A stretch of 54,734 nt of DNA, taken from positions 1 through 54,734 of the forward strand of contig DATKNV010000006.1 of NCBI GenBank assembly GCA_035541215.1. The letters are read 5' to 3'. Both the position numbers and the translations under genes were made by a program. Positions 1 through 10,819 of this stretch are shown here, one piece after another; position 1 is the stretch's first letter, and the number at the start of each line of letters is the position of its first letter. The notes under the pieces were generated by a model that was given only the letters and a program-made list of their open reading frames with translations, ran no database searches and was not told the DNA's origin. This DNA comes from DASZHJ01 sp035541215. Its GTDB lineage: Bacteria; Pseudomonadota; Alphaproteobacteria; ATCC43930; CGMCC-115725.

Positions 1-1
1 G

Positions 2-3448
<3,447 letters not shown>

Positions 3449-3508
3449 TCGCAAGGCAGCGCCGGCCCAAGCCTCCCGGCCCGCGCTGCAGAAATGAGGC
3501 AGAAATTG

Positions 3509-3544
3509 GGGGTGCGGTTCGCAAGGGCCGCACCCCACTTTTTG
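3509..3544 (+). terminator. Rho-independent terminator of nrdJ
   Basis: A 9-bp perfect stem (GGGGTGCGG at 3509-3517 and CCGCACCCC at 3528-3536) with a 10-nt loop is followed by a short T tract at 3539-3543. It lies 60 bp after the nrdJ stop codon. Confidence 0.8.
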
Positions 3545-3639
3545 CAAAATTCGGCTGAGCGGGGATGCGCGACAAAATCCGCGCCTAAGATTTGATGTCA
3601 GTTCCCCCGCCGGCGAGACCTCCCTTCCGCCGGCTACCT

Positions 3640-3681
3640 GCGGCGGCGGCGCTCATCCCCGCGCCCCGCCGCTCTTTTTTT
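3640..3681 (+). terminator. Second hairpin plus T-tract between nrdJ and the convergent gene
   Basis: A GC-only stem (3640-3652 with 3661-3672) is followed by seven uninterrupted T residues ending at 3681. It faces the same way as the nrdJ terminator about 100 bp upstream. It could be a back-up terminator, or the end of a short transcript arising between 3545 and 3640. No gene is visible in that stretch. Confidence 0.5.
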
Positions 3682-3692
3682 GGTCTTGTGCG

Positions 3693-4331
3693 CTAGAACT
3701 TGATCATGCTCACGCGGGTCAGGGTCGTCGCGTTGGCGACGCCCGGTGCCGAGGTGAAATTGTAGGCGACGTACTGCTCGATGTAGGCGTTGTCCGCTGA
3801 GACCGTGTCGACCGGCACGATCACCTTGAAGCCGCGGATCGCGGCCTCGGAGGCGGTGTACATCACCGCTCCATGCGCGGCAGTCCCGGTCGCGATCACG
3901 GTATTGATGCCGTGGTCCCTGAGAATTTTCTCCAGATCGGTATTGAAGAACTTGTCGAACGGGGCCTGGACATGGGGCTCGCTGCCGGTCGGCGCCACCT
4001 CAGGGAGGACGTCGCCGATCGCGGCACCGGGGATCAGGCTGTAGACGACGAGCACGTTGCTGGCTCGAGCAGCCGTCAGAAGCTGCTTCGCTAACGGAAG
4101 CGATGCGAGACAGCGCGGCCGCCGCTCCGCATTGCAAGTCTGCTTCACGAAATCCAGCATCAGCAGCGCCGTCGTCTTGGGATCGATGGTGACGGGCTTG
4201 AGCGCCGGTGCGGGCGGCGCGTGGATGCCCGGCCATTCATCGATGATGGTCTGCTGCGCCAGCGCCGGCACACTCTGTAGAGCGACGGCAAGCGCCGCCG
4301 CTACGGCAATGCCCCCCAATCTTGAAGTCAT
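3693..4331 (-). CDS. Secreted isochorismatase-fold protein lacking the catalytic cysteine
   Basis: 212 residues. A signal peptide (about 1-25, ending ALA-QQ) precedes an isochorismatase/cysteine-hydrolase fold. The family aspartate is visible at D60 (LLMLDFVKQTC), and the family segment TGTAAHGAVMYTASEAAIRG is present at 149-168. In active members the residue four before the T of the TA(x)xA motif is the nucleophilic cysteine; here it is A155. The lysine of the D-K-C triad is also not obvious in VQAPFDKFFNTDL. The fold therefore looks kept while the usual chemistry is lost, suggesting a periplasmic binding or non-hydrolytic role. It stands alone, convergent with nrdJ. The substrate is unknown. 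Confidence 0.8.
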   Translation of the reverse strand: MTSRLGGIAVAAALAVALQSVPALAQQTIIDEWPGIHAPPAPALKPVTIDPKTTALLMLDFVKQTCNAERRPRCLASLPLAKQLLTAARASNVLVVYSLIPGAAIGDVLPEVAPTGSEPHVQAPFDKFFNTDLEKILRDHGINTVIATGTAAHGAVMYTASEAAIRGFKVIVPVDTVSADNAYIEQYVAYNFTSAPGVANATTLTRVSMIKF

Positions 4332-4466
4332 CGGCTCCTCGCTTCCGCTGATTTTCCGGGCCCACCGGGGTCAAGGGACATGCTGGCGAGGCGCTCAGAT
4401 CGGCACAAGAGCCTCACTCGCGATCTTCGTCGCATCTGCGAGACGCGCCCGCAAAGGACGATCGGC

Positions 4467-5081
4467 CTATCCGCCTTGCCCGCCGAGAAAGCCCGGGAGC
4501 GCGGCTTCGGGCAATCGGTAAAGCCCTACCGGCGCCGAGAACATCGCGGGATCCTGCGCCCCGAGGCGGACGTGCGAGAGCGCCCAGGAGAAAGCGGTGC
4601 GGATACCGTTGCCATCGGTCACCGCGCCGTCGGCGCGCATGGGGATGCCCGCCGCCGAAAGCCAGATCGCGCCCTCGATGAGCGTGCCGTCGCTCGCGCG
4701 CTTGCGGACCTTGTATTTGGCGGTGGCGATGCCGCCGACGGTCTCGGTACCCGCGGGGGCGCCGGTGATGTCGGGCGCGCTCAGCTCCGCGAGCGCCCCG
4801 GCGATGCGGAAATCGACGTAGCTCATCAGCGCCGGCAGGATGAAATAGCCGCGCCCGGCGTCGAGGTCGAAGATCGCGACCTGCTGGAACCCCGCGACGT
4901 TCTGCTCGTGCCGCTGATGTCCGGGTATCGAGAAGATGCGGCCCATGAAGCTCTGCCCGTTCACCGTCAGCACGCGCTCGGCGCTGTAGGCGACGGTGGC
5001 GTCGCCGAGGACGCGCGCCGATGAGGGCTCCCCTCCGAGAAGGCAAAGAGAGAGCGCTAGCGCCCCCAGGAACCGTCTCAT
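4467..5081 (-). CDS. Secreted protein of unknown function
   Basis: 204 residues with a clear N-terminal signal peptide (MRRFLGALALSLCLLGG, cleaved near SSA-RV). The rest is a beta-rich, non-membrane sequence with a glycine-rich segment around VGGIATAKYKVRKRASDG. Its pattern (early tyrosine-rich strand, mid-domain GGIATAKYKV, later AAGIPMRADGAV) resembles DUF4412-like or outer-membrane lipoprotein-sorting folds that probe envelope lipid, but I cannot assign a family. It is transcribed divergently from ridA. Periplasmic location is inferred from the signal peptide only. Confidence 0.7.
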   Translation of the reverse strand: MRRFLGALALSLCLLGGEPSSARVLGDATVAYSAERVLTVNGQSFMGRIFSIPGHQRHEQNVAGFQQVAIFDLDAGRGYFILPALMSYVDFRIAGALAELSAPDITGAPAGTETVGGIATAKYKVRKRASDGTLIEGAIWLSAAGIPMRADGAVTDGNGIRTAFSWALSHVRLGAQDPAMFSAPVGLYRLPEAALPGFLGGQGG

Positions 5082-5210
5082 GATGCGGGACCTCCATTCC
5101 CAATGCTGGGCCCATACTACGGGATTGCGGCGGATTCGGGGCGCGCTGGATTGCCGGAGAGGCGGCCGCTATGCTCGGCGCCCTGACCCTCGCGTCGCAC
5201 GGAGTCACTC

Positions 5211-5678
5211 ATGTCCGGTCGGATCGAAGCGCGCCTGCGGGAGCTCGGCATCGAATTGCCGCAGGCGAGCGCGCCCGCAGCCAATTACGTGCCCTATGTG
5301 CGGACGGGCGACCTCCTCTTCATCTCGGGCCAGCTCCCGATCTGGAACGGCGAGCGCCGCTTCAAGGGCAAGCTCGGCCGCGAGATCACGCTCGAGCAGG
5401 GCCAGGAAGCCGCGCGGCTCTGCGGCCTCAACGCGCTCGCGCATCTCAAGAACGCGCTCGACGGCGATCTCGACCGCGTGCTGCGCTGCGTCCGTCTCGG
5501 CGGCTTCGTCAACTGCCTCGAGAGCTTCACGGAGCAGCCGCAGGTCGTGAACGGCTGCTCCAACCTGATGGCGGAGGTGCTCGGCGACCGCGGCCGGCAC
5601 GCGCGCACTGCCGTCGGCGTCAACGTGCTGCCCTTCGACCTCGCGGTCGAGGTCGAGAGCCTCTTCGAGGTGCGCTGA
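5211..5678 (+). CDS. RidA/YjgF family protein
   Basis: 155 residues in the range for the long RidA subfamily. RidA proteins are homotrimers that hydrolyse reactive enamine/imine intermediates from PLP enzymes. Visible features are GDLLFISGQLP near 38-48, which is the RidA strand-turn motif, the Glu-Gly-Gln region EQGQEAARLCGLNALAHLKNA, and a C-terminal segment RTAVGVNVLPFDLAVEVESL that matches the family core. GGAG precedes the ATG at suitable distance. It starts a four-gene plus-strand run, with only 5 bp to the next gene. Substrate specificity cannot be read from sequence. Confidence 0.88.
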   Translation: MSGRIEARLRELGIELPQASAPAANYVPYVRTGDLLFISGQLPIWNGERRFKGKLGREITLEQGQEAARLCGLNALAHLKNALDGDLDRVLRCVRLGGFVNCLESFTEQPQVVNGCSNLMAEVLGDRGRHARTAVGVNVLPFDLAVEVESLFEVR

Positions 5679-5683
5679 GCGCC

Positions 5684-6847
5684 ATGCCCGACGGCGGCGA
5701 TCCCGCGCGCGTCCGCGTCGTCGAGCGCCTCGCGGAGGTACCGGCGGCGGAATGGGACGCCTGCGCCGGCGGCGACAATCCCTTCCTGAGCCATGCCTTC
5801 CTCGAGGCCCTGGAGGCGAGCGGCTCCGCGACCGCGGAGACCGGCTGGCTCCCGCAGCATCTCCTCGTCGAGGACGCCGAGGGCCACCTCATCGGAGCCG
5901 TTCCGCTCTACCTCAAGAGCCATTCCTACGGCGAATACGTCTTCGATCACGGCTGGGCGCAGGCCTATGAGCGCGCGGGCGGCAGCTACTACCCGAAGCT
6001 CCAGTCGGCGGTGCCCTTCACGCCGGTGACGGGGCCGCGGCTGCTCGTCCGAGCGGGGGCGCCCTCCGCGGTCGAGGAGACCTTGATCGCGGCGCTCCCG
6101 GAGATCGCGCGGGCGCACAAGGTCTCCTCGCTCCACGTGACCTTTCCGCCGCGCGCGCAATGGGAGCGGCTCGGCGAAGCCGGCTTCCTCCAACGCACGG
6201 GACAGCAATTCCACTGGGAGAACCGGGGCTACGGCAGCTTCGAGGACTTCCTGGAGGCGCTCAATTCTCGAAAGCGCAAGCAGATCCGCCGCGAGCGCCG
6301 CGACGCTCTCGCCGGCGGGCTCGAAATCGAGACGCTCACGGGAGCCGCGCTCGAGCCCAGGCATTGGGATGCGTTCTATCGCTTCTACCGCTCCACCACC
6401 GACCGCAAGTGGGGCGACGCCTACCTCACGCGGGAGTTCTTCGGTCTCCTGCACGAGCGCTTGGCCGGCCGCGTGGTGCTGATGCTCGCACGCCAGGGCA
6501 AGCGCTACGTCGCGGGAGCGCTCAACCTGCTGGGGCGCGACACCCTCTACGGGCGGAACTGGGGCTGCGTCGGCGATTTCCCGTTCCTGCATTTCGAGCT
6601 CTGTTATTACTGCGCGCTCGATTTCGCGATCGAGCGCGGCCTCGCCCGGGTCGAGGCTGGCGCGCAGGGCGCGCACAAGATCCAGCGGGGATATCTGCCG
6701 ACGCCCACCTACAGCGCGCATTGGATCCGGGACCGCAGCTTCCGCACGGCGGTCGAGAAATTCCTGGCGCGCGAGCGCGAGTCAGTCGCAGCCGAGATGG
6801 AAGAGCTCGGCGAAGAGCTCTCGCCATTCCGCCGCGAGGCGGAGTAG
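5684..6847 (+). CDS. FemAB/GNAT-like N-acyltransferase (DUF482/COG3146 type)
   Basis: 387 residues from the ATG 5 bp after ridA. The sequence shows the hallmarks of the long cytosolic GNAT-like family often called DUF482: an early AEWDACAGGDNPFLSHAFLEAL segment, a central SRKRKQIRRERR basic helix, and RVEAGAQGAHKIQRGYLP near the C-terminus, which is the family signature. Members have two GNAT-like domains. The acceptor is unknown; peptidyl or amino-sugar transfer is only suggested by similarity to FemAB. The same frame is open far upstream, but codons before this ATG overlap ridA, so this start is preferred. Confidence 0.85.
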   Translation: MPDGGDPARVRVVERLAEVPAAEWDACAGGDNPFLSHAFLEALEASGSATAETGWLPQHLLVEDAEGHLIGAVPLYLKSHSYGEYVFDHGWAQAYERAGGSYYPKLQSAVPFTPVTGPRLLVRAGAPSAVEETLIAALPEIARAHKVSSLHVTFPPRAQWERLGEAGFLQRTGQQFHWENRGYGSFEDFLEALNSRKRKQIRRERRDALAGGLEIETLTGAALEPRHWDAFYRFYRSTTDRKWGDAYLTREFFGLLHERLAGRVVLMLARQGKRYVAGALNLLGRDTLYGRNWGCVGDFPFLHFELCYYCALDFAIERGLARVEAGAQGAHKIQRGYLPTPTYSAHWIRDRSFRTAVEKFLARERESVAAEMEELGEELSPFRREAE

Positions 6848-6869
6848 GCTTGGTTCCGGAGGCGCAACC

Positions 6870-7712
6870 ATGCCGCTCACCCTCACCAAGCTTTCCCCTT
6901 CCCTCGGCATCGCCGCGGAGGGGGTCGATCTGCACGGCCCGCTGAGCCGCGATACGGCCGAGGCGCTGCGCCGTGCGCTCCTCGACAATCTCGTGCTGTG
7001 CATCCGCGGCCAGAGCGTGAAGCCGCCCGAATACCTCGAGGCGATGCGGGCCTTCGGCACGCCGATGAAGCAGACGCGCATCGCCTCGCGCCACGGCGAG
7101 ATAGCGGAGATCACCATCCTTTCCAGCGAGGACCGCGACGAGCTCGGCGACGGCAAGCGCCTCGTCGTCGGCGCGCATTGGCACAGCGACGACAGCTACA
7201 AGCGCGTCCCCTGCTCCCTCACCATGCTCTACGGCGTCGAGGTCCCGCCCGTGGGCGGCGACACGCAATTCACCAACATGTACGCGGCCTACGACGATCT
7301 CTCGCCGGCGATGAAGGAGCGCATCGCTAACCTGAAGGTCGTGCACAGATACGACAGCAGCCGCAAGGGCACGCGGATCGCCACTCTCCGCGCGGACGAA
7401 TCCGCGGAGCTCCCGGACGCCGTCCATCCCATCGTGCGCACGCATCCCGAGACCGGCAGGAAGGCGCTCTATCTCAACCCGAACCGCATGGAGCGGATCG
7501 TCGGGATGGACCGCGAGGAGAGCGATCGCCTCCTCGACGAGCTCACGCGTCACGCGACCCAGGCGAAGTATCAGTATCGGCACAAATGGCGGGCGGGCGA
7601 CATCCTGATCTGGGATAACCGCTGCACCATGCACAAGGCGAACGCCGACTACCCCGAGGGCAGCCGCCGCTTCATGCATCGCATCATCGTCGAGGGGACG
7701 GTTCCGGTTTAG
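6870..7712 (+). CDS. TauD/TfdA family Fe(II)/2-oxoglutarate dioxygenase
   Basis: 280 residues, the usual length. The iron-binding facial triad is visible: H105-x-D107 in AHWHSDDSY and the distal H255 in WDNRCTMHKANADYP, followed by the conserved arginines of SRRFMHR that hold 2-oxoglutarate. GGDTQF (about 130-135) is another family signature. Such enzymes oxidise taurine, 2,4-D, alkyl sulfates or related acids in the cytosol. The neighbours (GNAT-like protein upstream, orphan substrate-binding protein downstream) do not fix the substrate. The gene follows at 22 bp and probably belongs to the same transcript. Confidence 0.92.
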   Translation: MPLTLTKLSPSLGIAAEGVDLHGPLSRDTAEALRRALLDNLVLCIRGQSVKPPEYLEAMRAFGTPMKQTRIASRHGEIAEITILSSEDRDELGDGKRLVVGAHWHSDDSYKRVPCSLTMLYGVEVPPVGGDTQFTNMYAAYDDLSPAMKERIANLKVVHRYDSSRKGTRIATLRADESAELPDAVHPIVRTHPETGRKALYLNPNRMERIVGMDREESDRLLDELTRHATQAKYQYRHKWRAGDILIWDNRCTMHKANADYPEGSRRFMHRIIVEGTVPV

Positions 7713-7742
7713 GGTGCGTGCTCATCGAGCTTGGGGCGGGAC

Positions 7743-8732
7743 ATGAGGCGACGCGACCTTCTTCGAGCTCTGGGCGGGGCGTGGACCTTCTGGCCCCTCG
7801 CCGCGCGGGCGCAGCAAGGCGAGCGTGTGCGCCGGATCGCGATATTGATGCCCTATCCGCCGGCGAATGCGGAAATGCAGGCGCGAGTGCGCGCTTTCCG
7901 GGAAGAGCTACGAAAGCACGGCTGGGCCGCCGGCGTCAACGTTCAGTTCGACGAACGCTGGACCGGCGATGACATGGACCTCATCCGGTCCGCTGCTAAA
8001 AATCTCGTGGAGCTCGGTCCGGACGCAATCCTTGCCGTCGGCGGCCGCGTCATTCCGGTGCTGCAGGAAATGACGCACACGATTCCGATCGTGACCCCCA
8101 GCGGCGCCGATCCCGTCGCACGAGGCTACGCGGAAAGCCTCGCCCGCCCGAGCGGCAACGTCACGGGCTTCGCCACCATCGAGCTCTCGATCGTGGGCAA
8201 GATGTTGCAGATACTCAAGGAGATCGCGCCCGCCATCACGCACGTTTCCATGATCTACAATCCGGACAACCCCGTCGGAACGCTATTTGTCCGCGCCTTC
8301 GAGGCGGCCGCGCAGCAAATCGGCGTGGCGCGCGCCGTCGCTCAAATTCACGGACTTGCGGACATGGAGCGGGCCGTGGCAGCGGTTGCGGCGCAGCCCA
8401 ATGGCGGCGTTTTCTTTCCGCTGGACGTAACGGTCGCCGCTTATGTGGAGCAGACCGTCGCATTGGTTGCACGGCATCGCCTGCCGGCGATCTATTCCGA
8501 GCGGGTTTTCGTCGCGAGTGGCGGGCTCGTCTACTACGGCACAGATCGCATTGAAATGTTCCGTCGTGCTGCCTCCTATGTCGACCGCATTCTCCGCGGC
8601 GAGAAGGTGGGCGATCTTCCGTATCAGCTGCCAAGCAAATACGACCTCGTAATTAATTTGCAGACCGCTAAGACGCTGGGGTTGATGATTCCGCCGAAGC
8701 TCCTATTCAGCGCGGAAGAGGTCATCGAATAG
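7743..8732 (+). CDS. ABC transporter substrate-binding protein (TrpX/ABC_sub_bind family), orphan
   Basis: 329 residues from the ATG at 7743; a TTG 12 bp upstream is possible but the ATG has the better spaced G-rich leader. The N-terminus MRRRDLLRALGGAWTFWPLA with AARAQQ after it is a twin-arginine-like signal (RRRDLL). The body matches the ABC_sub_bind family common in Bradyrhizobium-like genomes: IAILMPYP, PIVTPSGADPVARGYAESLARPSGNVTGF, and the end LVINLQTAKTLGLMIPPKLL. No permease or ATPase gene lies nearby, so it would need partners elsewhere. Codon use is slightly more AT-rich than its neighbours, particularly at the 3' end, hinting at transfer. Confidence 0.9.
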   Translation: MRRRDLLRALGGAWTFWPLAARAQQGERVRRIAILMPYPPANAEMQARVRAFREELRKHGWAAGVNVQFDERWTGDDMDLIRSAAKNLVELGPDAILAVGGRVIPVLQEMTHTIPIVTPSGADPVARGYAESLARPSGNVTGFATIELSIVGKMLQILKEIAPAITHVSMIYNPDNPVGTLFVRAFEAAAQQIGVARAVAQIHGLADMERAVAAVAAQPNGGVFFPLDVTVAAYVEQTVALVARHRLPAIYSERVFVASGGLVYYGTDRIEMFRRAASYVDRILRGEKVGDLPYQLPSKYDLVINLQTAKTLGLMIPPKLLFSAEEVIE

Positions 8733-8743
8733 AAAATTCGTGC

Positions 8744-9598
8744 CTAGGGTCGCGCGCTGCGCTTCGCCTTCGCCGGCCGCTTCGGTGGCACATACCCCGA
8801 CGGCCGCAGCGGTGGGCGGCCCAGCGCCTCGCGCCGGGCGATCCAGGTCGTCAGGCGTTCCATGCGCGTGGGATGGATCTGGTCGCCGGGACTCAGCAAA
8901 TAGAATGACGTGGCCTCGCCGGTGAAGCCCGGGCTGTAGTTCCGCACGAGCTCGCGATAGACCATGCGGTCGCCGGTGCGCTTCTCCTCGTCCTGCGCCA
9001 GCGGGATCGACCACCAGCGCAGGACGGGCTCGCAGGCGATCTTGTCGATCATGAGACAGTTGGGATCGACCCAGCCGTCGAACTCCTCGCAGAAAATGCC
9101 GCGGCCGGGACCCACGGATTCCCAGATGTCGATGTAGAGCGGCTCCCGCGTCTCGTGGTGGACGAACCAGCGCAGGCTGTAGGCCCAGCCCTTCCCCGCG
9201 ATCGCCGCGAGGAGCGTCGAGAGGTGGCGTGGGTCGAGCCAGTTGTCGTCGTCGAGATAGGAGACGTAACGGCTGTTCGCGAGATAGGAGAGCGCCGTCC
9301 TGAGCGCGCCCCCATTGCCGTCGCCGTAGAGCCCGCCGTTGCGCTCGGCCGTGGAATAGCCGAGATCGACTATCGTGACCGCATGCCCTTTGGGCCGCGC
9401 CCTCAGGATCTTATCGAGGATGCGGGGATCGCCGCCGTGCTTGTCGATGCCGATGACGGTCTGCACCCGCTCCACCCCGGTCTGGCGGAAGATCGATTGC
9501 ACCGCGTCGAGCAAGCTGGGACGCAGGATCGTCGGGATGACGACCGCGGCTTCGAAGGGCTGCTGCAGGGAATCGGGATCGTCGGCGTGGGTGATCAC
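8744..9598 (-). CDS. Family 2-like glycosyltransferase
   Basis: 284 residues from a GTG that overlaps the stop of the upstream CoA-transferase gene (GTGA overlap, translational coupling). It has a GT-A nucleotide-sugar fold: an N-terminal AVVIPTILRPSLLDAVQSI strand-helix and the metal-binding DxD as YLDDDNWLDP about residue 115. WWSIPLAQDEEKRTGDRMVY fits the acceptor-side helix region, and there is no membrane segment. The C-terminal tail is basic and proline-rich (PPKRPAKAKRSARP). Donor and acceptor are unknown. The pairing with a CoA-transferase is odd for a polysaccharide gene and may be incidental. Confidence 0.82.
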   Translation of the reverse strand: MITHADDPDSLQQPFEAAVVIPTILRPSLLDAVQSIFRQTGVERVQTVIGIDKHGGDPRILDKILRARPKGHAVTIVDLGYSTAERNGGLYGDGNGGALRTALSYLANSRYVSYLDDDNWLDPRHLSTLLAAIAGKGWAYSLRWFVHHETREPLYIDIWESVGPGRGIFCEEFDGWVDPNCLMIDKIACEPVLRWWSIPLAQDEEKRTGDRMVYRELVRNYSPGFTGEATSFYLLSPGDQIHPTRMERLTTWIARREALGRPPLRPSGYVPPKRPAKAKRSARP

Positions 9599-10719
9599 CG
9601 CGGGCTCCAGCGCGCAACGATCTCGGCGGCGGCGGAAAAGCGCAGCTCCGCGCGCGGCGCGGGCGGCGCGCCGTCGACCCAGGCCGGGAAGAGCGTCTCG
9701 ATGAGCGGCGGGTCCGCGCTCACGCGATGAACGAGGCGGCGCTCGGCGATCTGCGGATGGGCCGGCACTTCCGCAAGTTCGATCACGGGATGGAAGCAGC
9801 AATCCGCGGGCTCGATGAGGCGCTCCCAATGCGCGAGCGGCTCCGTCGCGATGAGCGCCGCCACCTCCGCGATCAGGGCCGTCTGCGGCAGCGGATCGGC
9901 GTGACGCGCGATCCACTCCGGCCGCTCGACGGCCCGGCAGAAGGCGGCCCAGAACTTCTCCTCGACCGCGCCCAGGCTGAAGAACCTGCCGTCCTTGCAG
10001 CGATAGATCTGGTAGTTGGCGGCGCCGCCGTTGAGCCGCTGCTGCGTGCGATAGGGCTCGTGTCCCCTGCGCTGCGCGAGCGTCAGCGGAATCGCCTGCC
10101 AGGCGAGCACGGTCTCCGCGAGGCTCACGTCGATGAAGGAGCCCCGTCCCGTCGAGACCCGCCGGAAGAGCGCGGCGACCGCCGCGAGCGCCGCCTGGAG
10201 CGCGCTCGCGTGATCGGCGGTCGGCGGGTAAGCGCCCACCGGACGCTCCGCGATCCCCGAGGCCGCGAGCCCGCCCGCGAGCGCCATGTAGTTGATGTCG
10301 TGCCCCGCGCGGAGCCGGTAGGGCCCGCTCTGGCCGAAGCCCGTGAGCGCCACATGGACGAGGCGCGGATTGAGGCGCTCGAGCGTCGCGCGGTCGAATC
10401 CGAGGCGGTCGAGCACGCCCGGCCGATAGCTTTCGACGAGCACGTCGGCCGCGGCCACGAGCGTCGAGAACGAGCCCTTTCCCTGCGGCGATTTCAGGTC
10501 GAGCTCGATCACGGTCTTGCCGCGGTTCATGAGCTTGTAGCCCGCGGAGATGCCGTCGGCATCGAAGGGGCCGAGGCCGCGCATGGGCTCGCCGCCGGGC
10601 GGCTCGACCTTCACGACCTCGGCGCCCATGTCCGCGAGATGCAGCGCCGCTTGCGGACCGGGAATGAATTGGCTCACGTCGATGACGCGAATGCCCTGCA
10701 GGAATTGGGAGAGGCTCAT
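9595..10719 (-). CDS. CaiB/BaiF family CoA-transferase, alpha-methylacyl-CoA racemase-like
   Basis: 374 residues, type III CoA-transferase fold. RVIDVSQFIPGPQAALHLAD and GAEVVKVEPPGGEPMR are the N-terminal family motifs. GHDINYMALAG carries H140, and D169 lies 29 residues on; this spacing matches the His-Asp pair of alpha-methylacyl-CoA racemase rather than the single Asp of formyl-CoA transferase. Racemase activity on a 2-methylacyl-CoA is therefore the better guess. The stop overlaps the GTG of the glycosyltransferase gene. Cytosolic. Confidence 0.88.
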   Translation of the reverse strand: MSLSQFLQGIRVIDVSQFIPGPQAALHLADMGAEVVKVEPPGGEPMRGLGPFDADGISAGYKLMNRGKTVIELDLKSPQGKGSFSTLVAAADVLVESYRPGVLDRLGFDRATLERLNPRLVHVALTGFGQSGPYRLRAGHDINYMALAGGLAASGIAERPVGAYPPTADHASALQAALAAVAALFRRVSTGRGSFIDVSLAETVLAWQAIPLTLAQRRGHEPYRTQQRLNGGAANYQIYRCKDGRFFSLGAVEEKFWAAFCRAVERPEWIARHADPLPQTALIAEVAALIATEPLAHWERLIEPADCCFHPVIELAEVPAHPQIAERRLVHRVSADPPLIETLFPAWVDGAPPAPRAELRFSAAAEIVARWSPR

Positions 10720-10819
10720 GCGGAATTCCTAGCACAGGGCTTCCGCGGCGGGAACGCGCTCTCGCTTTCCCGATCCGCCCGCAACAGAATGGGCGAGCGG
10801 ACCGCATTGGGAGGCGCTC

